Shown here one piece after another: positions 1 through 6,926 of a stretch of 14,380 nt of DNA. The DNA is from Gammaproteobacteria bacterium (GTDB lineage: Bacteria > Pseudomonadota > Gammaproteobacteria > GCA-001735895): NCBI GenBank assembly GCA_027293245.1, contig JAPUFZ010000073.1:1-14380 (forward strand), in the 5' to 3' direction. A program made the position numbers and the translations under genes. The notes below the pieces were generated by a model that was not told where the DNA came from, did not search any database, and worked only from the letters and a program-made list of their open reading frames with translations. Within the stretch, counting starts at the first letter, position 1. Each line of letters begins with the position of its first letter.

Positions 1-1
1 A

Positions 2-715
2 GCTACGCCGAGGGACGCGGCCGAGGATGCCGATTTTGTCTTTATCTGCGTGGGTAACGATGATGACCTGCGCTCGGTGGTTTATGGCGATGACGGTGTG
101 CTGGCGGGCATTACCGATGGGGCTATTCTGGTTGACCACACGACCGCCTCGGCTAACGTGGCGCGTGAGATTTCAAACCAATCACAGGTGCCTTTCCTCG
201 ATGCACCGGTATCAGGTGGCCAGGCGGGTGCCGAAAATGGCGTGTTAACCGTCATGGTTGGCGGTGAGCAAACTGCTTTTGATACCGCCAAACCGGTAAT
301 TCTCAGTTATGCCCGTGCAGTCGAACGACTCGGTTCTTCTGGCGCCGGGCAATTAACCAAAATGGTAAATCAGATCTGTATCGCCGGCCTGGTGCAGGGT
401 TTATCCGAAGGACTCGATTTTGCCCAGCGGTCCGGGCTCGATGGTGCCAGGGTTGTCGATGTCATATCAAAAGGCGCGGCGGGTTCCTGGCAGATGGAAA
501 ACCGCGGTTATACCATGCTCAAGGATGAATTCGAGTTTGGTTTTGCGGTCGACTGGATGTGCAAGGACCTGGGGATTTGTTTGGAGGAAGGTGAAAAAAA
601 CGGTGCAGCATTACCGATTACTCGGATAATTAGCGACTATTATGCCGAGATTCAGAAAATGGGTGGCGGACGCTGGGATACCTCTAGCCTGATGCGCAGG
701 CTCAAGCGCGCATAG
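2..715 (+). CDS. NAD(P)-dependent oxidoreductase, 3-hydroxyisobutyrate dehydrogenase family (5' end outside window)
   Basis: The frame is open from the window edge to a TAG at 713-715, so the N-terminus with the Rossmann GxGxxG motif is missing. What remains shows the later family hallmarks in order: the end of the Rossmann fold (DADFVFICVGNDDD), the DHTTAS strand, the substrate-binding stretch FLDAPVSGGQAGAENG, and the catalytic-lysine helix GAGQLTKMVNQ. The C-terminal all-helical domain carries GSWQMENRG. Family members reduce or oxidise beta-hydroxyacids or semialdehydes (hydroxyisobutyrate, tartronate semialdehyde, succinate semialdehyde) in the cytoplasm. The sequence visible here does not fix the substrate. 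About 238 residues are visible of a usual ~290. It faces the minus-strand gene ending at 1034, with terminators between them. Family assignment is secure, the substrate is unknown. Confidence 0.9.
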   Translation, partial: ATPRDAAEDADFVFICVGNDDDLRSVVYGDDGVLAGITDGAILVDHTTASANVAREISNQSQVPFLDAPVSGGQAGAENGVLTVMVGGEQTAFDTAKPVILSYARAVERLGSSGAGQLTKMVNQICIAGLVQGLSEGLDFAQRSGLDGARVVDVISKGAAGSWQMENRGYTMLKDEFEFGFAVDWMCKDLGICLEEGEKNGAALPITRIISDYYAEIQKMGGGRWDTSSLMRRLKRA

Positions 716-836
716 CGCAAGATACCAGATTGGTCGATCGGATTGGGTGGGCCTATTACTCTTGCGATGGACAGGGACACTGCTTTAGCGCAATTCTATA
801 TAAATCTGATGGATTTGAAACTAAATTGCTGCTGCC

Positions 837-869
837 GGGCCTGGTTTGAGAAGCTTCCGGCCCTTTTTT
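837..869 (+). terminator. Intrinsic terminator downstream of the dehydrogenase gene
   Basis: The arm GGGCCTGG (837-844) pairs with CCGGCCC (857-863) through one bulged T. A run of six T follows at 864-869. It lies 121 bases after the dehydrogenase stop and points the same way. No gene or convincing small ORF lies in 716-836. Confidence 0.75.
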
Positions 870-919
870 CAAATATTTGGCAAATAAAATCTGGAAAAAC
901 AGAATTAATGCACTATAAC

Positions 920-1031
920 TATGTGTAGTGTTATAGGTTAAGCACTTAACCTCTCTCACGTTGTCCTCCTTTGGTTATTTTGTCGATTATGACAAGTTTG
1001 GCTGGTTGATATCTCAACCAGCCATTTTTTT
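920..1031 (+). ncRNA. Candidate small RNA in the convergent gap (start approximate)
   Basis: Between the dehydrogenase terminator and the next minus-strand gene there is a possible weak promoter, TGGAAA (892-897) and TATAAC (914-919) with a 16-nt spacer. It is followed by three hairpins: arms 935-942/945-952 (AGGTTAAG/CTTAACCT), arms 980-984/991-995 (TTGTC/GACAA) and the strong hairpin at 1000-1023 with a T run at 1025-1031. The segment between the first two hairpins contains TCCTCCTTT (964-972), complementary to Shine-Dalgarno sequences. The +1 would fall near 925. The layout resembles a trans-acting regulatory RNA, but the promoter is poor and no family is recognised. It could also be just a terminator with decorated spacer DNA. 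Confidence 0.3.
1000..1031 (+). terminator. Strong intrinsic terminator, partly bidirectional
   Basis: A perfect 10-bp stem, GGCTGGTTGA (1000-1009) with TCAACCAGCC (1014-1023), closes a TATC loop. Seven T follow at 1025-1031 on the plus strand. On the minus strand the same hairpin begins ten bases beyond the stop of the SRPBCC gene but lacks a good T run, so it is primarily a plus-strand terminator. That is odd, since the plus-strand gene already has one at 837-869. Confidence 0.85.
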
Positions 1032-1033
1032 GC

Positions 1034-2023
1034 TCATTTCTTAACCGAAAGATATAAAATAGTTCGTATTTGATTGCTGTCATCGACTAATTTGGGGTCA
1101 TCGCGATAGATTTCGAGCGATCGCCGCGATTTATCGAGTTTAATCCTGTGCATGCGGCAATGGGTAAACGCTGCATACCAGGCGAGGGGTAAAAATTCGT
1201 GGTCCCCCCGGGCTTCTACCTTATAGTATTCACCGCCAGTAAACTGGCGCGTAGTGTAGATTGATGTGGAAGATGATTTGCTAACCGGGATCGCGACCTC
1301 ACCGCTATAGTGGATTTGCTGCCAGTTTATCTCGCGATAAAGGCTTAACCCCAGGCCGCCGCCTTTACCGGCTATCGCCTGCAGCGAACCCAGACTGGAT
1401 TTGCGCGAGGCCTGCAATTCTCGAAGATTGCCGCTAAACGGGATTGACCAGTACCGGAAACTTTCCAGTGTTTCCCTGCCACAGAATAAAACTACCAGAT
1501 GAGTCGATTCAGGACGAAGATAGCCTTTCAACAGGTTAAGTCCCAGGTCGTAATCCTTGCTTATCATGGGCTCGATATTCTGGCGCATGAAACGAAACAA
1601 AAATGGCACTGAACCAATCATTTCCCAGGAAATCGTTGTCGAACCATCCGTGTCTTCGAAGTACCAGTTGACCTGATTCAATGATTTGAAGGGATGGCTG
1701 AACTCGATATCCTGGTGGATGCTTTTGCCGGGATAGATTTTCACATGGGTGAGTTTACCGGCCCCGGTCAGCTTTCCGTCCCAGCTATAAAAGCCGCCTT
1801 CCTGCTGGTAGTCGTCGCTATAATCAATTTTTGTATCGGCTTCATGCAGTAGCCACGGGCTCCATTCGGGCCAGGTTTTGAAATCACGAATACAGGCAAA
1901 TACCTCGTCTACCGGGGCATCGATCTTGAGGCTGCGTCGAATCGCGTAGTCACCGTCAAGACTCGCCAGGTAAATCATTGCGAGCAGAATTAGCCCACCA
2001 ATTATACCGAGTGCAATTAACAT
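1034..2023 (-). CDS. Membrane-anchored SRPBCC (START-like) protein with C-terminal GyrI-like/effector-binding half
   Basis: 329 residues. The start is the ATG at 2023, which overlaps the end of the upstream permease gene by 7 bases and suggests translational coupling. An upstream in-frame ATG at 2110 lies inside that gene and would precede the natural N-terminus. Residues 1-20 (MLIALGIIGGLILLAMIYLA) form a single membrane segment. An SRPBCC/polyketide-cyclase-like domain follows to about residue 165 (RSLKIDAPVDEVFACIRDF, WPEWSPW), typical of a hydrophobic-ligand-binding helix-grip fold. The last ~90 residues (SIYTTRQFTGGEYYKV to LEIYRDDP, ILYLSVKK) match the end of the AraC/GyrI effector-binding domain. 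Proteins with this two-part layout are widespread in Proteobacteria with no settled function. Ligand and partner are unknown. It is the last gene of the minus-strand series. Confidence 0.75.
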   Translation of the reverse strand: MLIALGIIGGLILLAMIYLASLDGDYAIRRSLKIDAPVDEVFACIRDFKTWPEWSPWLLHEADTKIDYSDDYQQEGGFYSWDGKLTGAGKLTHVKIYPGKSIHQDIEFSHPFKSLNQVNWYFEDTDGSTTISWEMIGSVPFLFRFMRQNIEPMISKDYDLGLNLLKGYLRPESTHLVVLFCGRETLESFRYWSIPFSGNLRELQASRKSSLGSLQAIAGKGGGLGLSLYREINWQQIHYSGEVAIPVSKSSSTSIYTTRQFTGGEYYKVEARGDHEFLPLAWYAAFTHCRMHRIKLDKSRRSLEIYRDDPKLVDDSNQIRTILYLSVKK

Positions 2024-2733
2024 GAATCGTTGCCCTGGTCTGCTGCCCGATATTTCAGGAAGGTCAAAAATAACGCCACCGAAATGCCGGCCGAGCTGAA
2101 TATCATGCACATGACGATGATCTGGTAGCGCGAGGCAACTAACGGCGAAGTCCCCGCCAGAATTTGACCCGTCATCATGCCGGGCAGTGAAACCAGTCCC
2201 ACCGCCAGCAAGGCGTTAGTTACCGGGATCATCGCCGCCTGAAATGCGACATTACGAGCCCTGGAATAGTCCTGGTTATGGCCTAGTTCGCTGTATAGAC
2301 GTTCGCCGGCAAGACTGATTGCATTCATTGCATTGGAAAAAATCATCCCGGCGATTGGAATCATTACCTGCGGCTGGTACCAGGGGTCGGCATGCAGGAC
2401 CCACTGGGAAATGAAAGCCAGGGTAAAACCGCCGCCGCAAAGGATCGCTCCGAAGCTGTAGATAAACAATGACTTGGGATCGACCGGCAGGGCGTTGAGC
2501 CCGATCCAGCTGGCTGCTACGAGCATGAATATCAGCACCAGCAATATAATCCAGGGGCTGTCTGTGTTAAAAATAAAATTGAGCACATAACCGATGAGCA
2601 GCAATTGAATCAACATCCGAACGATTGCGATCAGCGCAGATTTCGGGTTTTCTGACCAGTGCCAAATGATAACCAGAGTGATTAGCACCGGGATAAAACC
2701 AGCAGCGATATCAATTAGGGTTATCTGGTACAT
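2017..2733 (-). CDS. fetB: UPF0014 / FetB-like ABC transporter permease
   Basis: 238 residues, very hydrophobic, with about six to seven membrane segments starting at residue 8. The family signatures are clear: GMIFSNAMNAISLAGERL near residue 130 and SLPGMMTGQILAGTSP with ASRYQI near residues 180-205. In E. coli the homologue FetB pairs with the ATPase FetA in an exporter linked to iron homeostasis and oxidative stress. No fetA-like ATPase (no Walker A or ABC signature) occurs anywhere in this window, so the ATPase must be encoded elsewhere or the protein is repurposed. The start is the ATG at 2733; an in-frame TAA lies five codons upstream. There is no strong ribosome binding site. It overlaps the next gene by 7 bases. 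The family is secure, the iron role is by homology only. Confidence 0.8.
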   Translation of the reverse strand: MYQITLIDIAAGFIPVLITLVIIWHWSENPKSALIAIVRMLIQLLLIGYVLNFIFNTDSPWIILLVLIFMLVAASWIGLNALPVDPKSLFIYSFGAILCGGGFTLAFISQWVLHADPWYQPQVMIPIAGMIFSNAMNAISLAGERLYSELGHNQDYSRARNVAFQAAMIPVTNALLAVGLVSLPGMMTGQILAGTSPLVASRYQIIVMCMIFSSAGISVALFLTFLKYRAADQGNDSC

Positions 2734-2744
2734 GCGCCGGGGAT

Positions 2745-2830
2745 TTTACCTGACCTGGATCAGGTGGGAAGGGTTAATAATACCAGACATGTTAAGAATC
2801 GGTCATCCGGTACCGGCACGATGCAACCCG
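2745..2830 (-). promoter_or_regulatory. Structured leader of the permease gene, faintly like a TPP riboswitch
   Basis: On the minus strand, ACCCTTCCCACCTGATC (2758-2774) looks like the conserved 3' half of the THI-box. GGGTTGCA (2822-2829) lies upstream and could pair with the AACCC. However, the invariant CTGAGA is replaced by CTGGTA (2781-2786) and the GCGTAGGG closing segment is absent. The same bases form a plain hairpin (ACCTGA 2760-2765 with TCAGGT 2748-2753). It may be a decayed riboswitch or a chance likeness. Confidence 0.2.
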
Positions 2831-2833
2831 GTA

Positions 2834-3217
2834 TCAATGATAGTCATCCCAGTACTTTTCGGACGATCGACGCGGGATTTCCGGTGTCTCATCGGTTTCT
2901 TCCTGAAAACTGGTGACGTCTATGTGCATGTTGTCGCGCGCGTTGGCATCAAGAAACTGGTAAATCGTCTTGCGTACGGTGACCAATATAGATTTATCCA
3001 GTTCGAAACCCAACTCATCCAGCAAGTCAGTAACCAGTCCAAGAGAAATTTGGTCGAGAGAATACATCAGATGGATACTACAGGGGTCGAACGGAGCGGC
3101 AAGCAGTATGCCTTCTACTTCGGCCAGCGCAACACAGGCTGCTTCGGCCTGTTTGGATTTGTCGGCAGATGGCCTGAGGGATATGAGCCGACATCGATAA
3201 TGATCTGTGTCATCCAT
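2834..3217 (-). CDS. Hypothetical protein, possible ferredoxin-like fold
   Basis: 127 residues, not recognised. The predicted order of strands and helices in residues 8-75 (CRLISL, a helix through KQAEAACVALAEVEG, ILLAAPF, SIHLMYSL, then the helix LGLVTDLLDELGFEL) resembles the beta-alpha-beta-beta-alpha-beta fold of heavy-metal-associated domains. The CxxC metal motif in the first loop is absent. The C-terminal 35 residues are acidic and probably unstructured, ending KYWDDYH. It sits 55 bases after prmC and 100 bases before the fetB-like gene, on the same strand. No clear Shine-Dalgarno lies before the ATG at 3217. A long plus-strand frame over the same DNA was rejected because its product looks random. 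It is real as a gene with good probability; its function is unknown. Confidence 0.6.
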   Translation of the reverse strand: MDDTDHYRCRLISLRPSADKSKQAEAACVALAEVEGILLAAPFDPCSIHLMYSLDQISLGLVTDLLDELGFELDKSILVTVRKTIYQFLDANARDNMHIDVTSFQEETDETPEIPRRSSEKYWDDYH

Positions 3218-3272
3218 AGCTTAGAGACTACGCCGGGCACCTGATAAATTCAATACTGTTTTTAGGGACTTG

Positions 3273-4109
3273 TTATAACAATTGCCCAAGGCTAACTCGT
3301 GGTAGACCATTCAGATCCAGCTTACAGTCGATATTGATGAAGCCATGCTCACGCATCAAGCTCGCTACCTCGGCCGCCTGGTCAAAACCATGCTCTAACA
3401 GCAGGTATCCCCCTGGTTTCAGATAAGCGGGTGCTTGCATAATGATCAGCTCCAGTGCTTCAAGGCCAGTCTCACCAGGACTTAATGCGATCAGGGGCTC
3501 CGCCGGCAGGTCACCCTGTTTAAGAGCAGGATCTGTGGCAGGTATATAAGGCGGGTTTGAGACGATCATATCGAATGGCCCGTCTATTTGTGAAAACCAG
3601 TCTGACTCAATCCAGTCGATGGTTACGCTGTGCAGATCAGCATTTTGCCTGGCCAGGTCGAGACTTTCAGAACTAATATCGGTGGCGAAGAGATTAATCG
3701 CCGGGTGATGAACCTTAACGGCTATGGCAATTGCTCCAGTACCGGTACCAAGTTCTAACAGATCTACGGTGGCTTGGCCCGAGCATATAGCCAGCGTTGT
3801 TTCGACCAGTAACTCGGTTTCCGGTCGCGGCACCAGAGCCGTGGGGGCGGTATTCAGGGTCAAGGAGAAAAACTCACGTTCGCCGAGCAAATAAGCAACG
3901 GGTGTCGGCTCCTGTCGTCTGGCTATCAGCGCCTGATAATGTTGCCAGTCATCCTGCGCTAGCTGCTGTTCGGGCCAGCTATAGAGGTAGCTGCGTGGTT
4001 TGCCCAGGCAGTGGGCAAGTAATAGCTCTGCATCGAGTTTTGGTGTTTCGCTGATATGCGCGCAGCGGGCACAGCCCCATTCAATGGCATTGTCGATTTG
4101 TTTACTCAT
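3273..4109 (-). CDS. prmC: Peptide chain release factor N5-glutamine methyltransferase
   Basis: 278 residues, full length. PrmC methylates the glutamine of the GGQ motif in release factors RF1 and RF2 using S-adenosylmethionine. The N-terminal helical substrate-binding domain (1-85) is followed by PRPETELLVE (94-103), the SAM-binding loop ELGTGTGAIA (119-128), and the signature SNPPYIP (184-190), whose NPPY binds the target glutamine amide. The C-terminus DLNGLPRVSLGQLL is typical. It lies downstream of prfA, which encodes its substrate, separated by 152 bases. The ATG at 4109 has no Shine-Dalgarno of its own. A preceding small ORF with a strong one overlaps the start (see the entry at 4102-4170), so prmC may be translated by coupling. 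Upstream in-frame stops rule out a longer version. Confidence 0.95.
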   Translation of the reverse strand: MSKQIDNAIEWGCARCAHISETPKLDAELLLAHCLGKPRSYLYSWPEQQLAQDDWQHYQALIARRQEPTPVAYLLGEREFFSLTLNTAPTALVPRPETELLVETTLAICSGQATVDLLELGTGTGAIAIAVKVHHPAINLFATDISSESLDLARQNADLHSVTIDWIESDWFSQIDGPFDMIVSNPPYIPATDPALKQGDLPAEPLIALSPGETGLEALELIIMQAPAYLKPGGYLLLEHGFDQAAEVASLMREHGFINIDCKLDLNGLPRVSLGQLL

Positions 4110-4170
4110 AAGCTGTGAACTGGTTCACTATGGATTCTGGGTATACAAAAGTACAATGTAGCCTGAACAT
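4102..4170 (-). CDS. Possible 22-codon leader ORF coupled to prmC
   Basis: An ATG at 4170 is preceded by GGGGAGGAAA (4177-4186), the best Shine-Dalgarno seen in this gene series, at a 9-base spacing. The frame reads MFRLHCTFVYPESIVNQFTAYE and ends with TAA at 4104-4102, inside the first codons of prmC, so the two frames overlap by 8 bases. A short hairpin (GTGAA/TTCAC, with 4-base loop, at 4115-4128) lies in the leader just ahead of the prmC start. The peptide matches no family I know. The arrangement suggests ribosomes loaded at the leader re-initiate at prmC. It could instead be a ribosome standby site without a functional peptide. Confidence 0.45.
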   Translation of the reverse strand: MFRLHCTFVYPESIVNQFTAYE

Positions 4171-4176
4171 CAACTA

Positions 4177-4186
4177 TTTCCTCCCC
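4177..4186 (-). promoter_or_regulatory. Strong Shine-Dalgarno of the prmC leader ORF
   Basis: The minus-strand sequence GGGGAGGAAA contains a full GGAGG core. It lies 9 bases before the leader ATG at 4170 but 70 bases before prmC itself, which has no ribosome binding site at normal distance. Confidence 0.6.
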
Positions 4187-4261
4187 TTTGAATATAGGTG
4201 ATTTCAATTGGCCATGGATGGCCACTTTATTTCCCTGACCCACACTATCGAAAATAATTGT

Positions 4262-5365
4262 TTACTGCGTGAGGCCCTGCTCATCGTCGGCCAGGTTGGC
4301 TAATTGCTCCGCCTGATACTCGTGCATCAGCGGTTCAACTACATAGTCGAGTGACCCCGAAAGAATTTCATCCAGTTTATACAGGGTCAGATTGATGCGA
4401 TGATCAGTAAGACGCCCCTGAGGGAAATTGTAGGTGCGGATTCTTTCCGAGCGATCACCACCACCGACCAGTGATTTACGTTCGGCGGCCTGTTCCCGAT
4501 CCTGTTTTTGTTTCTCCGCGTCGTATATTTTTGCCTGAAGCAAAGACATGGCACGCGCCCTGTTTTTATGCTGTGAGCGTTCATCCTGACATTCGACAAC
4601 GGTGCCAGTCGGTATATGCGTCAGCCGTATCGCTGAATCAGTTTTATTAACGTGTTGCCCACCGGCGCCTGAAGCACGGAAGGTGTCGATGCGTAAATCA
4701 GCTGGATTGATTTCGATCATCTGGACTTCTTCGCCCTCGGGAATAATGGCTACGGTAGCTGCAGAGGTATGTACCCTGCCCTGAGATTCGGTTTCCGGTA
4801 CTCGTTGCACCCGGTGCGCACCCGATTCGAATTTCAGATGTGAATAGGCACCCTGACCGATAATTCGTGCAATGATTTCCTTATAACCGCCATGTTCGCC
4901 TCCGCTACTGGTGAGAATTTCCAGTTGCCAGCGCTGCGACTCGGCATAGCGACTGTACATACGAAATAGATCTCCGGCGAACAGTGCGGCTTCATCACCA
5001 CCGGTGCCGGCACGAATTTCGAGAAATACGTTGGCACTATCATTCGGATCCTTGGGTAACAGTAGCTTTTGTAACTCAATTTCCAGTCGTTCTATTTGTT
5101 GGGTGCTGTCGGCGACTTCCTCTTCGGCGAGTTCACGCATTTCGGCATCGTCATCCGCAAGCATTTCGTGTGCGGCGCCGAGGGCCTGTTGAGCCTGCTG
5201 GTATGCACTAAAGCTTCTCACAACGTTCTCGAGCTGTGCGTATTCCATCGACAGGCTACGAAACTTCGGCTGATCGTTGATGATCTCGATATCAGCCAGT
5301 AAGGCGGCGATCTCTTCGTGCCGCGCGCTCAAAAGTTCGAGCTTATTTAACAGGGATTGTTTCAT
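4262..5365 (-). CDS. prfA: Peptide chain release factor 1
   Basis: 367 residues (E. coli RF1 is 360). RF1 reads UAA and UAG and triggers hydrolysis of the finished peptidyl-tRNA on the ribosome. The sequence shows the coiled helical domain 1 (1-105), [19 protein letters not shown] (119-137), the stop-codon-reading tripeptide PET (190-192) within [18 protein letters not shown], and the peptidyl-transferase loop GAGGQHVN with GGQ at 235-237. The PxT tripeptide, rather than the SPF of RF2, identifies RF1; E. coli has PAT at this place. Its GGQ glutamine is the target of PrmC, encoded next. hemA lies 18 bases upstream on the same strand, the classical hemA-prfA-prmC order. No clear Shine-Dalgarno precedes the ATG at 5365, so coupling to hemA is plausible. 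Confidence 0.97.
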   Translation of the reverse strand: MKQSLLNKLELLSARHEEIAALLADIEIINDQPKFRSLSMEYAQLENVVRSFSAYQQAQQALGAAHEMLADDDAEMRELAEEEVADSTQQIERLEIELQKLLLPKDPNDSANVFLEIRAGTGGDEAALFAGDLFRMYSRYAESQRWQLEILTSSGGEHGGYKEIIARIIGQGAYSHLKFESGAHRVQRVPETESQGRVHTSAATVAIIPEGEEVQMIEINPADLRIDTFRASGAGGQHVNKTDSAIRLTHIPTGTVVECQDERSQHKNRARAMSLLQAKIYDAEKQKQDREQAAERKSLVGGGDRSERIRTYNFPQGRLTDHRINLTLYKLDEILSGSLDYVVEPLMHEYQAEQLANLADDEQGLTQ

Positions 5366-5383
5366 TACAGGTGTCCGGGCTGA

Positions 5384-6634
5384 TTATTCAGCAGATATCA
5401 GCGATTTTAATAATCGTATGGTTGCCTGGTCGTCGGATCTTAGTGCTTTACGCATTTCTATAGTCGGACCATGAAGCATTTTATTGGTCAGCGTATTGGC
5501 CAGCCGCTGTAGCGCTTTTTCAGCATCATGGTCTTGTTGATACTGGGCTAATACACGGTCAAAACATTGCTGTTTAATCGCATCCGCGCTAGCACGCAAT
5601 TGTCGAATTTCATCGGCCGCCTGGTGGGTCACCAGCCATTGTGCAAAGGTTTTGACCTCCATGTTTATTATTTCCTGCGCGGTTTCGGCAGCGAGGACAC
5701 GGGTCTGCTGGTTTTTATCGACTACCTTGTTCAAATCATCGATGGTATACAGGTAAATATCATCGAGATTACCGACCTCGGTTTCAATGTCCCGAGGTAC
5801 AGCCAGGTCAACCATGAATATTGGTTTATGCTTGCGTTTTTTCAGGGCCGATTCAGTGGCGCCCTTGCCCAGTATTGGCAGTTGGCTGGCAGTGGATGAA
5901 ATAACAATGTCGGCCTTCTCGAGTTGCTCTGGAACATCACTGATTTGCACCGCACTGGCACCCACTTGCTGTGCCAGGTTCGACGCTCTTTCGAGGCTGC
6001 GATTTGCAATCACCATTGAACCAATATTCTGGCTTCGGAGATGACGAGCAACCAGTTCGATGGTTTCACCTGCGCCTATCAGAAGGGCCTGCAATTCGCT
6101 CAAACTACCAAAAATCTGCTTTGACAGGTTGACTGCAGTGAAGGCAACAGATACCGGGTGCGAACCTATTTCGGTATCGGTGCGAACACGCTTGGCAACA
6201 TTAAAGGAATGCTGGAATAACCGACCAAGGATGGCATTTATGCTATTGCCAATTCGTGCCTGATCGAATGAGGTTTTTAGCTGACCGAGAATCTGTGGTT
6301 CACCCAGGACCATGGAATCGAGGCCCGAGGCCACACGGAACAGGTGGCGCGCGACTTCCTCGTCGGTGTGCTGATATAAATAAGGCGATAGCGCCTCATT
6401 GCTGAGGCCGTGATATTCAGATAGCCAGTGTAAAATGGTTTTACCGGGATCGCTGGATGTATCGCAATATATTTCTGTGCGGTTACAGGTCGATACAATG
6501 ACTGATTCGTTAATTGCGGCCAGGCTCTGTAGTTCGTCGAGGGCATGCGTCATTTGATCCGCAGAGAATGCTATTTTCTCGCGAATATCGACAGGAGCGG
6601 TCTGGTGGTTGATGCCAAGCGACAATAAAGACAT
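5384..6634 (-). CDS. hemA: Glutamyl-tRNA reductase
   Basis: 416 residues, full length. It reduces glutamate charged on tRNA-Glu to glutamate-1-semialdehyde with NADPH, the first committed step of tetrapyrrole (heme) synthesis by the C5 pathway. The N-terminus MSLLSLGINHQTAPVDIREK is characteristic. The catalytic cysteine is Cys50 in VSTCNRTEIY. SMVLGEPQILGQLK near residue 108 and the NADPH-binding GAGETIELVARHL near residue 190 follow, with a C-terminal helical dimerisation domain ending RLLKSLISAE. It heads the minus-strand series hemA-prfA-prmC and is divergent from lbcA-lolB. Only a poor Shine-Dalgarno precedes the ATG at 6634. No convincing promoter was found on this strand in the 6635-6926 gap; the best -10 candidate is CATAAT at 6770-6765. 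Confidence 0.97.
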   Translation of the reverse strand: MSLLSLGINHQTAPVDIREKIAFSADQMTHALDELQSLAAINESVIVSTCNRTEIYCDTSSDPGKTILHWLSEYHGLSNEALSPYLYQHTDEEVARHLFRVASGLDSMVLGEPQILGQLKTSFDQARIGNSINAILGRLFQHSFNVAKRVRTDTEIGSHPVSVAFTAVNLSKQIFGSLSELQALLIGAGETIELVARHLRSQNIGSMVIANRSLERASNLAQQVGASAVQISDVPEQLEKADIVISSTASQLPILGKGATESALKKRKHKPIFMVDLAVPRDIETEVGNLDDIYLYTIDDLNKVVDKNQQTRVLAAETAQEIINMEVKTFAQWLVTHQAADEIRQLRASADAIKQQCFDRVLAQYQQDHDAEKALQRLANTLTNKMLHGPTIEMRKALRSDDQATIRLLKSLISAE

Positions 6635-6864
6635 GGATGGTTAGGAAAGATTGCGTGCCAACCCCTGATTTTCCGATATTGACCCGCTAAATACAAGGTT
6701 ACGCTCAAAAAACCGTCCGGGGATTTACTGCACTTAATGAACATTTCAGCGGCAAAGTGATCATATTATGTAGAATTTCGGGATCTGGTTGGCTGTCAGA
6801 AAGAAGATTCTGAACTTTTCAGTCCCGTCAAACATCCTTTTTTATAGCGCCAAACATCGCGCTT

Positions 6865-6893
6865 TTCAAACAGGATGCTACACTCCATATAAT
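6865..6893 (+). promoter_or_regulatory. Sigma70-type promoter for lbcA-lolB-ispE
   Basis: TTCAAA (6865-6870, four of six consensus bases) and a perfect TATAAT (6888-6893) are separated by 17 bases. The start of transcription would be near 6900, some 27 bases before the lbcA ATG. The rest of the divergent gap (6635-6864) holds several short inverted repeats (for example TCAGAA/TTCTGA at 6796-6813 and AGCGC/GCGCT at 6846-6863) but no gene. Confidence 0.65.
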
Positions 6894-6926
6894 ACGGGCC
6901 AAGTTGGCTAATCAATAGAATTGAGC

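Noticed and set aside
743..928. Small plus-strand ORF after the dehydrogenase
   Set aside because: It reads through the intrinsic terminator at 837-869, has no ribosome binding site and gives a composition unlike a real protein.
2666..3244. Long plus-strand open frame (192 codons) opposite the unknown small gene
   Set aside because: Its product has no plausible domain and irregular composition, and it runs into the coding region of fetB on the other strand. The minus-strand frame gives a soluble protein with regular secondary structure and fits the tandem gene order.
3265..3287. Palindrome TTGTTATAACAA at the prmC stop, considered as a terminator or operator
   Set aside because: There is no T run on the minus strand, the stem is AT-rich and weak, and half of it is prmC coding sequence.
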